DNA of 64,000 bases from Ricordea florida (GCA_949710005.1 OX453272.1:1085696-1149695); one strand, 5' to 3'. Positions 16,801 to 26,900 are shown, numbered from the stretch's first letter. The notes: generated by a model not told the origin, from the letters alone. A program made the numbers and translations.

Positions 16801-18284
16801 TTTATCTTTTCTCCTGTGCAAAATATTTTTGTCTTTCCTCCTGTGCATGTTTCATTGGTAAAATGCCTTTTTAAATCTTCGTGCCTGGTAAATTTTTGAT
16901 TACATCCTTGGCATACCCAGTTTTGAGCAAGAAGATCTAGATCCTTAATGAAAAAACCATGATTATTATAAAGACCTAAATTTAAAGTTGGTAAATTATC
17001 TTTGAAATTATTTTTCCCAAACACCAGTTTCCAAACTGAAAAATTTGATATATCTTTCTGCTCATAAACCCGGATATTTATTGAAAAAGTTTTTGAAATT
17101 TTCTCAAAATCAACCAATTTTGTTGATCTAACATCTTCTTTTTTTAGTTTTTTATTGCCATAAAAAGTTCTAGCCAGATATAATGATTTTTTCTCTATGT
17201 CCTTTTCAGGATTTTGTTTACCATCAAGAATTTTCATTAGAATAGCCAAACACCGCCATACACAGAGATTATCATCTTTATCATCTACAGAGTAAATACA
17301 TCTTTTCTTTCGTAATTCATCGGGTAATCTTCCGCACCCAACTAAAGGCTGTCTGGTATTAATAACTTTTATTTGTACTTCTCTAAACTCAACTCCACCC
17401 TCATTAACACCTGGTTTATTAATCTTCTTTTCTGGGGGTAAATATGCTCTCATCCAAGCATCTCCTTCTAAGCTCAATCTCTCACCCTCACACCTCTCTA
17501 TATATTTTTTTATTTCTGAAAGGGAATTAAAAGTTCCTCCGCTTCTAAATGTATGAAAGTGATAAGCTATTTCTCCGTTTCCTCTTTGAATCAAAGCAGA
17601 AAAACTGAAAACAATTCTTACCCCCATTTCTATTTGAGGTTCCAACTCATTATAAATTGTTTCTGTCAAATCATTATTTAGATTCCTCCTAATTCTAATA
17701 ATATTTTCATTTATTCTCCGGTTATTTCGAATTAGGGGATCATCTTCATTTAGATTTATTGAAAATATTTTGAGGGTTGTTGTTCTTTTCTTTTTAGTTT
17801 TTTCCTTCAATTCATCTCTCACACTATCAGAAAAATTTTTACCCTTCTTTTTTGGTTGAGATTTTTTACTATTAGTAAGTTTTATAATATTTTCATTGAT
17901 TAAATCCTCAAGCTTTTTATTTATTGGTTTGAGAATTGGAACATTAATTTCAGGTACCGGCTCATCAAGAATTGGTTTTTGTGGTTTTATAAACGTTGGT
18001 GCTAGTTTCCTTCTTCTTGGTGAAAAAGAACCAGGCGGAGTTCTTGATTTTTGCGGTTGATCGTGAAATAAACCAATTTCTTGAATTGGAATTTTTAATT
18101 GGCTTGGATTATTAACGAAAAACTTATTAATTTCTGGAATTTTACGTAACTCTTTCATAACTACATTTTTTCGTAATTTTTTACCTTTTTCTTTGATAAT
18201 TTTTACTAACTGTTTTATTATTAAGCTTCTTATTATTTTGCCATTTTCTTCTGGCTTTTCCGCAAAACTTTTTTTTGGGTCCAT
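13878..18284 (-). CDS. protein-primed family B DNA polymerase with extra N-terminal domains
   Basis: 1468 residues; replicates the linear element. Order: basic disordered tail (1-170); a cysteine-peptidase-like region with DDNLCVWRCL around C341 and NNHGFF at H442, resembling OTU-type domains (inference); a C2H2 zinc finger 458-480; a Vsr/PD-(D/E)XK-like segment about 553-608 (FEFYGCKWHGCPC). The 3'-5' exonuclease follows: ExoI D632/E634, ExoII N732-D737, ExoIII Y862-D866, then a Cys-rich knuckle 925-951. Polymerase motif B is KLRGNSFYG (1223-1231) and motif C MDTDS (1322-1326). Motif A reads GYEANGLYL, with Glu1001 where the catalytic Asp is expected. Start codon and promoter lie in the TIR. 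Confidence 0.95.
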   Translation of the reverse strand: MDPKKSFAEKPEENGKIIRSLIIKQLVKIIKEKGKKLRKNVVMKELRKIPEINKFFVNNPSQLKIPIQEIGLFHDQPQKSRTPPGSFSPRRRKLAPTFIKPQKPILDEPVPEINVPILKPINKKLEDLINENIIKLTNSKKSQPKKKGKNFSDSVRDELKEKTKKKRTTTLKIFSINLNEDDPLIRNNRRINENIIRIRRNLNNDLTETIYNELEPQIEMGVRIVFSFSALIQRGNGEIAYHFHTFRSGGTFNSLSEIKKYIERCEGERLSLEGDAWMRAYLPPEKKINKPGVNEGGVEFREVQIKVINTRQPLVGCGRLPDELRKKRCIYSVDDKDDNLCVWRCLAILMKILDGKQNPEKDIEKKSLYLARTFYGNKKLKKEDVRSTKLVDFEKISKTFSINIRVYEQKDISNFSVWKLVFGKNNFKDNLPTLNLGLYNNHGFFIKDLDLLAQNWVCQGCNQKFTRHEDLKRHFTNETCTGGKTKIFCTGEKIKRIMNESEKVFYGGKINFSYKACRWIENQAKIMGKHIHHALCGHGGERCYRDEEGNEILFDGYEPETNTVFEFYGCKWHGCPCSETDKIKYNETIERENIIKSLGYNVVSVWECENPELPKIWFKKKFNPYPYFIDYDFEGLLQKEDKQITDDLIFTHTHIPVSVALIDNLTKKPVFLYNQNPDLLIKEFVEKLEEIRKIIVEKVREEYPLPDQDSLQKNVLQKYEEWCNQVPVLGFNSGKYDINLIKRHFIKHMTEKTKEIFIAKKQNRYMFLTTPHFKFLDIMSYLAPGVSFDKWCKANNCEAQKLVLPYEKLDGYDKLSLVGPVKHEDFYSSLKKKNISKEEYEEYLLEFEKRGCVTMLDWLKEYNLNDVIPFLEALEKTRRLYYPDEIDILKDAVSIPGVSMRAVLNKYQKMKKKGDPELYAPGQYCAHNCGEFCKDKFCKKCYKIKKDCKICDKNKIYKLLKTGMVGGPSIIFTRYAEKEETKIRPHKYKIPKKCVRIVGYEANGLYLSCSGQEMPCGKEKCIEVENPSDPKFIKKICEDILDGNLFGFCQVDIHAPDHLKEKFEEFSPLFIVDSVPEYLVPENMKEYQTATGRKHLKDNKKLLGVTKAKKIFLYTPMIKWYLNHGLEITAIHNILKYESGRPFGFFPKEVADARRDGDIEVLLEKLSKAFDENKIDDVVKITNELNQFPDIFKVIEENKDIKVLIEKLKPKYKGCKELADTNKLRGNSFYGKMIEDKEKHNITRYTQDEEEVEKALRSAFFEDLNEINDTYEIIKRKRLIKIDRPYQCGIAVYQLAKLRMLEFYYDFLDKYLDRKDFELIQMDTDSMYMAISSENLDDIIKPEMREEYFTGGKEKFLSTSKYHDKTPGLFKKEFDGIRMIALSSKCYYAEDEKGKAKYSCKGTIHRQNEMNWDRYMSALKGSIDMSQNTGFRINDNQIVTYTQIKKGLNAYYDKRWVYEDGIHTKPLF

Positions 18285-18564
18285 AACTAATCTTTATGAA
18301 TATTACCTATCCTTTAAATCAATTTTTTTGTAATCTGAAAAAATCAACTTATAAATTTAAGCTAAAAAAGGACGAATTTTTCAGTCAAATTTGAAAATAT
18401 CCAGTAAACTAAAAATGACTGGGGGACCCCCCACTTAACCTAAAAATCAACTTATAACTTTAAGCTAAAAAAGGACGAATTTTAAAATAACCCGTAACCT
18501 AAAAATGACTGGGGACCCCCCACTTAACCTAAAAACCAACTTATAAACCCGCTTACATAGTAGT
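18280..18564 (-). repeat. right terminal inverted repeat
   Basis: Mirror image of 2186-2470. Its inner end carries the ATG and early-type promoter of the polymerase gene, so both terminal genes are driven by the same sequence. Confidence 0.97.
18319..18326 (-). promoter_or_regulatory. early-type promoter AAAATTGA of the polymerase
   Basis: Mirror copy of the left TIR octamer, 34 nt before the polymerase ATG at 18284. Confidence 0.7.
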
Positions 18565-18570
18565 CACAGG
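18565..18570. repeat. target-site duplication, right copy (CACAGG)
   Basis: Exact copy of 2180-2185 immediately outside the right TIR. Confidence 0.95.
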
Positions 18571-19183
18571 AGATACAAAATCGAGATTTTTCATGGCATA
18601 TAGCACACAGGGTTCCCAAAAGCAAAGATTAGTGTTGCTGCTCGCCTATCGGCTCGCAGTAATAACGAAGGAATTCTTAAAACAAACGAGAAATCATCGT
18701 ACAAGTTAAAACAAATGAAAAAAGAAAATATTGTACCTGAAGACTGGATCTCCTATTTGTAAGCTTGAAAATTAACTTATTGTTCGACGTAAACTGAAGG
18801 GCACTAATGACCGACGCTAAAAGCAACTGAACTATCAACTGAACTATCAACTGAACTTTGAAACCTAACAGTGATGCATTGTGGGAAATGTTTAATCTTT
18901 ATTGTCCGGACCACTGCTTAAGTCAAAGTCATATCACTGAGTTGGTTCAGTGCGTTTATCTCGCATCAACAGAACACTAATTTTCTCTTGTCCGCATTTA
19001 TTTCAAATCGTACACATCAATCATTTACATAATTATCTTGTACATATTGTTTGCAATATCTGAATTATCACTTCAAGAATGAAATTATGTTTATGATTAT
19101 TATGGTTCAATTTATTTACTTCTTTATTTATTTTCTAGGTAGCTCTTATTGTTATTGTCATATCGTCTGCGAGTAATTATCAA

Positions 19184-19255
19184 TTATCGGACCAAGCTCT
19201 CGATATCATCCTGACTGAAAGCGCTGACCGACGTGGTTTGTCGATTTATCTCACT
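19184..19255 (-). pseudogene. shortened copy of an unidentified terminal exon
   Basis: Counterpart of the exon at 23626-23745. After the AG acceptor the reading SEINRQTTSVSAFSQDD is kept, but a deletion removes the coding end and creates an early TAA after SLVR. It encodes 23 residues instead of 39. Whether it is a pseudogene or an alternative last exon cannot be told from the sequence. Confidence 0.4.
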
Positions 19256-19413
19256 CTGTAAAAAAGAATGATTTGATCTATAAGAATATAAAACTGTGAT
19301 ACTATACAAGACGCAACGACACCATGAAAAAACACGTGTTATTATTTATTCGAAATATTTCTATGTTTCTGATTGGCCAAAATGCTCTGGCTAATTCGTT
19401 ATATCAATCAAAA

Positions 19414-19513
19414 TGACGTCAAGTGCCCAAAAAGACATGCTGTTATCCTACAATTGAAGTCAATTGACGCTAATTGTAGCATAACAGTATAGATTTTTGG
19501 ACACTTAACGTCA
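19414..19513. repeat. foldback (MITE-like) sequence
   Basis: Imperfect palindrome of about 100 bp from TGACGTCAAGTG to CACTTAACGTCA. A rearranged counterpart lies at 23901-23996 in the second copy of the duplication. Confidence 0.55.
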
Positions 19514-19829
19514 AGGATCTTGCATAACCGAGAAACAAGGAAAATGGCGGCTGAAAGGTTTTCACCCTCCTCGATCTCCATAATTCTTTTTGTTACATAC
19601 CCAGACTTTCATGCAACAAAACGAGCACTGTGATCGGTTGATTTTTGGTCACTTGCCCCTAATCAAATTCAAATGTATCCCGACCGGGGTACAATTGCGC
19701 AGTTGTTGCCCGCGCGCAAGTTGAACCGTCTTCGTTTGTTCGTTTTTTGCTAAGGGAACGTCTAAGTATATAACAAAGCACTTTATGTATGGTCCCTCCA
19801 ATAACTAGTTAGTTTTGTTTTCCCTCAAG

Positions 19830-19870
19830 TCCTGATGTTTCCCTCTACTTTGCCTCGGGAAACATCAGGA
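19830..19870. repeat. short perfect hairpin CCTGATGTTTCCC / GGGAAACATCAGG
   Basis: A 13-bp inverted repeat with a 13-nt loop; repeated at 24315-24355. Confidence 0.6.
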
Positions 19871-19880
19871 CTCTCGGGAC

Positions 19881-22072
19881 CGGGATTAACGCTATACTAT
19901 ACTTACATTGGGCGAAAAAAACTTTCAATAACGCATTTAATATATGCATGAAGATTCAATAGCATTACTGTGCAATCTATAGCACTTTGGGACATTCTTG
20001 CGCTCGGAATGTAACGTCAATAGCACGAAATGACAAACGTTAGCGTCAATGGACAATCTATCGTTGAAAATGGACATTCAATAACACAATTTCCATAATC
20101 CCTAACATTCATTAAAGCATTTAACACAAACAATGGAGTGAATGGAATGGCCGATTATTCAAATCAGACAAACAAATCAATTCTTCAGCTAATCCCCGAT
20201 GTAAAAGTGTAGAACTAAAGCAACGGCGAAGTTACTCCCGAAGATAACCTCCCTCCTTGTCTATGATCCTACAGATACCAACGTCCCTTGCTCTGTCATT
20301 TAGTTAAATTTATTCTATCTGATCATTGAATTGTTTACGGAACCCACCTACTACGAATGACAAGCGTCAAACGGCAATGATGACTTCGTGATGCTTGTTT
20401 AGCCTTTGTTAGTGCGCTTTCTGTCCACAGTTTTCGACCTGAGAGGTATAGAGATTCTTGTTCATTAGAAATGTCAGTAAGGATTATTTAAAAAAAAAAC
20501 CTATTTACCCTGGTGGCAGAATTTGTGCAGCCATCTTAAGAATTGATCGTCTATTGTAATTAATGCTTAACTTTACCAAACTGATCCTTCAAAGGCAGTC
20601 ATTTTGTCCTGGAGAGCTCAAATTATTTTATATATTGTGATTGTTAAGTCTCTGAACAGCTTCCTTATTACCTTTTTAATTTCTCCTTAGTTTTATTTCA
20701 CGCTGCTTTGTTCTTGCTTTTATTCTTGTTATTTTCCTTTAGTAAATGTACAATGACGCCTCTTTTCAAGCCTCGTTAGATAAAAAAAGATTATAAATAT
20801 CTAAAAACATTTTCCTGCGAAGGAAAGCATGAAACATCTGTCTTTTTGTTCCCTAAGGTGCAAAGAGGTCGGGAAATCTCGAACGTCTTACATTGTACTT
20901 CTTATCTAGATAAACTGACATCCGCACCATGTGAGAGTCTTTCTGCTGATATTAGAAAAAAGTTGAAAAGAAAGCCAGGTTGTACTCCCTACATCTCTTT
21001 TTCCGTGTCGATTAGGCCGGCATATAAGTGACATTCCACAAATTCTCTTTCCCCTCTCCAAACCCGGGCTTAACACGTCTTGAAGGTAAGTTTCGTGTTT
21101 CTCATTGGACATCGGTTTCGCTCTCACAAACATAAAGGACAGTGCAACGATTGTAACCAGCAATAGACGCCATTTTGTGAGCAACGCTGCCTTCGTCTTT
21201 ACGGTGGTGAACTTCGGTTTGGTCTCTGGGATGTTACATAAAAAGACCACAAATATCTTTTTTTTTTTACATACTGTCACTATTTAAATATTTATCTGAG
21301 TTTGTCAAACGTATGTTAAAGTTGAAATTGCATAAATCACTTAAAGGCAAGTCACAGTGGGTTTTTCTTTATCTAGAAAGCTAATAAAAGGTGGATATAA
21401 GCATTAGTAAAAAGTACGATAGGTAAACACAAAGAAGACGCAAATACCTTTATGTCTGCATGAGGAATTTCAGAAACGAGTTGACAGACTACTTTAGCTT
21501 TGGAACTGAGTTAACCGCTCTGACATCACGAATGTAACTTAAATTTTAACTTGGCAGGCAAAATCAAACAGTTTAAAATACTAGAATAGTTACAATGTTA
21601 AAAAAAAAAGGAACGGTCAAATGGGTTTTCCTTCCGGCGTGAATAATAAAATAACCGAACCGGAAGATATGGGAACAATGTATCACAGCCTCAAAACGCC
21701 GCCATTAAACGCTTTGCAGCGGGAAGCAGCACTTAAATATTTAGGTAGTCTCATTTCCTTTACATGTGAAATAGGCAATTATTTCGAACTCTTAACAGCA
21801 GTTTCTTTTCCGTGGGAAGAAAGTACTTACAAGAAAAATTTGGCGCGTCGAAAAGCAATCAACAAATAAAATACAAAACAATGAGATAGTGTTCGGTTTG
21901 AATGTTGTGTTTTTGCGTTTTTAGATAAAAATATTTTGTTAGATAAAACTCACTCATGTCACATTTAAAAGATTGAATGTATACACGCCAAGTTTAAAAG
22001 AAAATCCTTAAAAGAATTGTTTAGTGTGCAGTTAATCATCAAATGAAACTTTAAATATTTTCTTTTCACTTG
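19881..22072. other. intergenic, no convincing gene
   Basis: Only short frames without domain features. Short A and T runs occur at about 20490 and 21250. I see no tRNA, exon pattern or transposon terminus I can support. Confidence 0.5.
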
Positions 22073-22279
22073 GCATTAATGCCAGGGGGTGGGTATTTCC
22101 TCATGTGGGCTTTTTAGGTACGTGCGGCTCCAAAGGGTATGGTTTTTCAGCCGATTTGGTCATACAATTTGAGCCATTTTGCTGCCATTTTGGTAATAAA
22201 TAGGGTACGGATTTGGGGAAGCGGGCCACACACCCCTACCCAATATTTCTGAGAGTACCCTCCCCCCGGGCATTAATGT
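22073..22279. mobile_element. short inverted-repeat element (MITE)
   Basis: Ends GGCATTAATGCCAGGGGG and CCCCCCGGGCATTAATG are imperfect inverted repeats about 22 bp long. There is no coding capacity. Superfamily unclear. Confidence 0.5.
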
Positions 22280-22617
22280 TATTCACTCTTTTAAGGCCAA
22301 GATCTTAGCGCAGTTATAGCTTCTCCAATTAACAATTAAAAACTGAATTACAATATCTGTGATATCGTATCACCAATAGCTAAAGCTGTAAACATTTGGG
22401 GGGAGTGAATTTTGTTTTTTACAAATTTGCTGTCGTAACTAACGCCTTGCGTTATATGTTTCTTACCATTGTACATAGATCATAAATAGACGTCTTCATT
22501 GGACACACTTAATGAGGGCGCAATATAATACTCCAAGAGAGACAAAACAGATGCTGAGAAAAAGGTTGAAGTCTTTAAATAAAAAAACACTCACGCAAAT
22601 GTTTGTAAGGCTGTTTT

Positions 22618-23046
22618 TTAAGAGGGAATCCGTCAGGAAATTGAGCTTTCAGTGGACAAAAACCTTGTGCAAGATAATTTAAAGAATCTCGCATTCCTGC
22701 TTACATTTTTCATTGGATATAGATGTAATTGGTTATCTGTAACACCAAAAAAGGTATATATAATGGGCTAAGCCCGAGAATATAAATTTCAAATCCCATG
22801 AAATAGCATCTTCCACATGAAATTTTTAGAATTTTACCTGTGTTTTCACAGTTCTAGGGAAATTTGACATTTATTTTCTCGGACTCCCATGAGAAATCGT
22901 CTATGGTGTTATTACAGATAACTCATCATATCTATAGCTCTTGAAAAGTCGAAAAAAGAAGTCGATATTGTTTAAATTATTTTGGTACAAGGTTTTTGTC
23001 CACGGAAAATTGACATTGCTCAATCTCCTGGTGGATTCCCTCTTAA
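22618..23046. mobile_element. TTAA-flanked MITE, piggyBac-like
   Basis: Starts TTAAGAGGGAATCC and ends GGATTCCCTCTTAA, with inverted similarity continuing inward through CAGGAAATTGAGC / GCTCAATCTCCTG and ACAAAAACCTTG / CAAGGTTTTTGT. TTAA at both ends is the piggyBac target hallmark. It has no transposase. Confidence 0.65.
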
Positions 23047-23625
23047 ATTCAGTAAAAGAAAAAAACGTTTTCTCGGCAAAGGGTTGTCAGATCACGATGA
23101 TCCACCCTAAATAATGAAATGCCCTACCGAGCAAACGAGAAATCATCTTACAAGTTGAAACAAATGAAAAAAGAAAATATTGTACCTGAAGAGTGAATCT
23201 CCTTAGCTTGAAAATTAACTTATTGTTCGACGTAAACTGAAGGGCACTAATGACCGACGCTAAAAGCAACTGAACTATCAACTGAGCTATCAACTGAACT
23301 TTGAAACCCAACAGTGATGCATTGTGGGAAATGTTTAATCTTTATTGTCCGGACCACTGCTTAAGTCCGCAAAGTCATATCATTGAGTTGGTTCAGTGCG
23401 TTTATCTCGCATCAACAGAACACTAATTTTCTCTTGTCCGCATTTATTTCAAATCGTACACATTAATAACTTACATAATTATCTTGTACATATTGTTTGC
23501 AATATCTGAATTATCACTTCAAGAATGAAATTATGTTTATGATTATTATGGTTCAATTTATTTACTTCTTTATTTATTTTCTAGGTAGCTCTTATTGTTA
23601 TTGTCATATCGTCTGCGAGTAATTA

Positions 23626-23745
23626 TCATTTCATTTTCTTCTTGATTTCCTGCTTAAGTTCATCAATCACATAATCCCGAACCAAGCTCTCGATATCATC
23701 CTGACTGAAAGCGCTGACCGACGTGGTTTGTCGATTTATCTCACT
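23626..23745 (-). CDS. terminal exon of an unidentified host gene
   Basis: A good acceptor (TTTTTTGCAG) precedes a 120-nt frame encoding 39 residues and a TGA. The peptide, SEINRQTTSVSAFSQDDIES through a Lys-rich end, looks like an amphipathic helical C-terminus. No upstream exon could be tied to it in the window. The reading is conserved in the duplicated copy up to a deletion, which supports a former or present exon. The gene is not recognised. Confidence 0.4.
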   Translation of the reverse strand, partial: SEINRQTTSVSAFSQDDIESLVRDYVIDELKQEIKKKMK

Positions 23746-23900
23746 CTGCAAAAAAGAATGATTTGATCTATAAGAACATAAAGCTATGATATAGTACAAG
23801 ACGCAACAACACCATGAAACACGTATTATTATTCATTCGAAATATTTCTCCGTTTCTGATTGGCCAAAATGCTCTGGCTAAGTCGTCATATCCAGCAAAA

Positions 23901-23996
23901 TGACGTCAAGTGACCAAAAATCCATGCTATTATCCTACAATTTACGTCAATTGACGCTATAGTATAGTAGTATAGATTTTTGGACACTTAACGTCA
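23901..23996. repeat. foldback sequence, second copy
   Basis: Counterpart of 19414-19513; part of the central stem is lost. Confidence 0.45.
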
Positions 23997-24314
23997 AGGA
24001 ACTTGCATAACCGAGAAACAAGGAAAATGGCGGCTGAAAGGTTTTCTTTCTCCTCGATCTGCATAATTCTTCTTGTTACATACCTAGACTTTTACGCAAC
24101 AAAACGAGCACTGTGATTGGTTGATTTTTGGTCACATGACCCTCATCAAATTCAAATTTATCCCGACCGGGGTACAATTGCGCAGTTGTTGCCCGCGCGC
24201 AAGTTGAACCGTCATCGTTTGTTTGTTTGTTTTTGCTAAGGGAACGTCAAGTATATAACAAAGCACTTAATGTATGGTCCCTCCGGAAACTAGTTAGTTT
24301 TATTTTCCCTCAAG

Positions 24315-24355
24315 CCCTGATGTTTCCCTCTACTTCGCCTCGGGAAACATCAGGA
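24315..24355. repeat. short perfect hairpin, second copy
   Basis: Same 13-bp stem as 19830-19870. Confidence 0.6.
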
Positions 24356-24366
24356 CTCTCGGGAAA

Positions 24367-24849
24367 TCAAAGCTAGATGGCAGCCTCATTGCTTAATGGG
24401 GTACCCTGGTAAAATAAATTTTCTTACCTTACCTTACCTCAAACTGACTGTTACCCTAGGGAATACACATAAGTGTATAATATCATACTCAGCTTCATCC
24501 AATAATTGTTAAATATTTTAACAAAATATGTCCAAGTACTGCTCAGGCAATTGGCTTTCAGATTCAAACGAATGCTTACACTGCATGATTTGATCAAACA
24601 ATCAAAAAGGCAGAGCTAGCTACATTATTTGGTAAAACAAACAGCGGGCACCACATTACAGTGCCGTTCAGTAGACAATAAAGGGTCACACTGCTCGGTT
24701 TGATCCGTAAAGGCTAAACATTTAGTCCGTTAGACCTACACTGAATAGTACAGAACTATTCAGTGGCTTCGCAAAGAATGGTCACACCGCATGGTTTGGT
24801 CCACAGATGAAAAATTCTAACCGTTTGCGGATGTCATTACAAAGGCAGC
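24367..24849. other. intergenic, probable SINE body
   Basis: No gene. The right part, including GTTTGATCCGTAAAGG and GAAAGTGCTGCCTTTG-like words, probably forms the body of the tRNA-derived SINE that starts at about 24935 on the minus strand. Confidence 0.35.
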
Positions 24850-24935
24850 ACTTTCTCCGGCTGGAGTTTGAACCCGCAACCTCGCGCGCGGTATTCTGGT
24901 GCTCTATCAAGTGAACAAACTGGTCGGTGTCAACT
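24850..24935 (-). mobile_element. tRNA-derived SINE head
   Basis: On the minus strand, TTGATAGAGCACCAG and GGTTGCGGGTTCAAACTCC are recognisable polymerase III A- and B-box-like segments of a tRNA-derived SINE. Only the head is clearly delimited. Confidence 0.5.
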
Positions 24936-24963
24936 TAATTTCACATTCAATTTAATTTCATTT

Positions 24964-25413
24964 TCAACTTAATTTCGCACTCAATTTCAGATGGGTGAAC
25001 CAGTTTAAACGCAAAGGAGCCACTGTAGTCCGTTGTTGGTAAATAATCTTTAATGCGGTTTTTACCAGGTGGTATGTTTCAAGCAAGTTTGTGACCAACT
25101 GATGATAGATATTAGCATTTTCAGTTGGATCATGGGATACACCTCGGTCGCCCAAACGTTTCAATATAGTTATTGATTTCCTATTTCTCACTTCATTATT
25201 GATAAGATTATTTATGTCTATCCACGTCTTTTTCATGCTATTGATGTTTATGCAAAAATAATTATGATAATATCTCTTCTTGCTTAGACTTATTAGAGTC
25301 AATATTTTATTTCTGTAATATTTATATAGGTCGGTCTCACCCTTTGACAGAAGTTTGTTTTTCATTTGAATAGATTTCCTTATTCCTCTCGTTATCCAAG
25401 GTTTAGAGTACAT
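24964..25413 (-). pseudogene. non-LTR retrotransposon fragment (endonuclease-RT linker)
   Basis: Encodes PWITRGIRKSIQMKNKLL and RKILTLISLSKKRYYHNYF, the typical linker between AP endonuclease and RT in Jockey/CR1-type LINEs. No endonuclease or RT catalytic motifs remain. The fragment is a dead relic. Confidence 0.65.
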
Positions 25414-25984
25414 GGGTTTTAGACAAGCGTGTTTGTTGGTCAGTTCATTTAACTTATTATAAATTTGGAGAATTGTTTATCGACATTATTTTGCTTTCGA
25501 AAACAACCTCCGTCCAATCAACTTGCAATAGATCATTTAAAACGTTTTGCTCCGAGAAGCGACAGTAGTCGCGCACTTAAGGTCTGAGATATTCATTATT
25601 TCCTACGATTGAATTCGTAATGCAGAATTGGGTAAGGTGGTCACTTATACTATATTACATTGCCACTGATGATTTCATGTTGCATATTATTAGTAAAAAT
25701 GTTAAAAATTCACACTGGGCATTTTTGGTCGATTTCGATAAAATCACAAAACCGAGACTCTTCTGAATCCCACCGCCATTTTGAACGCAGATAGTCCTGG
25801 GGATGAGGTTGAAACCCAAAACCAAGATGGCGGCCAGCTCTATAAACAACGAGATGGCCAAGGAAATATCGAAAGTAGAAGATCATTTTTACCAACGACT
25901 ATAAATGAGATATTTTTCTAGTGTTCCAGATGACGATGTCCCACAGTAGCTGGCTCTACAAGACCTATTTACAGATCTAATCAA
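25414..25984. other. intergenic, no gene seen
   Basis: Possible further LINE remnant at the left edge; otherwise nothing recognised. Confidence 0.35.
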
Positions 25985-26900
25985 CATGGCCGTGCAACGT
26001 CTAATACCGAATTGCAGTCCTAGAGATTGGCATGTGTCACCAATTGATAGGAGAACTGAGAAGCGGTTCACCGCTTATAGACAATCAAAGCCATTAACGT
26101 GTAATGGATATTTTGATGTCACGCTCCGAAGGGGTGACAATGTTGAGAACACAGCTGTATTTGTAATAGAGGGTCACGGCGAATCCCTCCTTGGTAGGGA
26201 CTCTAGGTTTAAGTTATGAATACGTAAACAACTAAATTCAGTTGCGAATGATCAAAGCAATAGGCAAAGCGGGTTAGGATCTTTGCTTGACGAATTTGAT
26301 GATTTGTTCCATGGGTTGGGGAAGGTCACCAATTTCTAGCATAAAATTGCAATTGACCCCAAAGTTCAACCTGTCAGTCAACACTTAAGGCGTATTCCGC
26401 TCTGTCAAGTGGATGCTTTCAACAATGAGCTTGACAAAATGCTAGAGGAAGAAATTGTTGAAGAGGTTAACAAAGCCAGTCCTTGGGTTTCTAACTTAGT
26501 TGTAGTGCCGAAAAAGTCGGGCGACATAAGGCTGTACTGTGACCTAATAGAGGTTAATAAGGCAGCCATAAGGGAACGCTATGTTTTACCTAAAGTAGAT
26601 GACACTACAAACTGGCGACGAGGATGGGATGTGTTTGGGCAGTCGAACGTTTGCATAACTACTTGTTTGGAGTACGGCTCACGCTCCTGACGGACAACAA
26701 ACCTCGTTCTAGCATATTCGATCCTCATGCAAGCAAAGTTTTGCCACCGCGAATTCAACGTCTTGCCTGGAGACTGCATCAGTATAGTTTCCAAATTCAA
26801 CATATCGCTGGTAATAGGAACACAGCCGATGCGCCATCACGGTTACCGCTCAGCAACACCGACAATTATGACGAGGGGGGTAAAGGGGTTATTGCGTGAT
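25985..26900 (+). pseudogene. decayed Ty3/Gypsy retrotransposon
   Basis: Three pieces of a pol polyprotein in order: the end of a retropepsin-like domain (VIEGHGESLLGRDSRFKL, to 26216), the start of RT (LEEEIVEEVNKASPWVSNLV, VPKKSG, about 26410-26600) and RNase H (LTLLTDNKPRS, about 26624-26880). The RT catalytic core is missing through an internal deletion near 26600-26625, and frames differ between pieces. No LTRs were recognised. Confidence 0.75.

Larger units (their letters stand above)
2186..18564. mobile_element. complete Polinton/Maverick element (endogenous virus-like)
   Basis: A 16,379-bp unit bounded by 285-bp TIRs and a 6-bp target duplication. It encodes the Polinton hallmark set: protein-primed PolB, RVE integrase, A32-like packaging ATPase and double jelly-roll major capsid protein, plus small membrane proteins common in cnidarian Polintons. 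No frame is broken. The expected adenovirus-type maturation protease was not recognised. By eye the TIRs are identical, so integration should be recent relative to host substitution rates. Confidence 0.97.
18640..19880. repeat. segmental duplication, copy 1
   Basis: Long near-identical direct match to 23120-24366, including the stretch around GTTCGACGTAAACTGAAGGG. It contains a short decayed exon, a foldback at 19414-19513 and a hairpin at 19830-19870. The exact edges are judged by eye. Confidence 0.8.
23120..24366. repeat. segmental duplication, copy 2
   Basis: Second copy of the 1.2-kb segment at 18640-19880, about 4.5 kb away in the same orientation. It retains the intact terminal exon. 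Confidence 0.8.

Noticed and set aside
2186-18564. A free-living or contaminating virus contig
   Set aside because: Host DNA continues on both sides with a perfect 6-bp duplication, so it is integrated.
2186-18564. Adenovirus or mavirus itself
   Set aside because: Gene set includes PolB and RVE integrase like mavirus, but the gene order, the membrane-protein families and the PolB N-terminus are of cnidarian Polinton type.
25986-26900. Active Gypsy element
   Set aside because: RT core missing, frames shifted, no LTRs seen.
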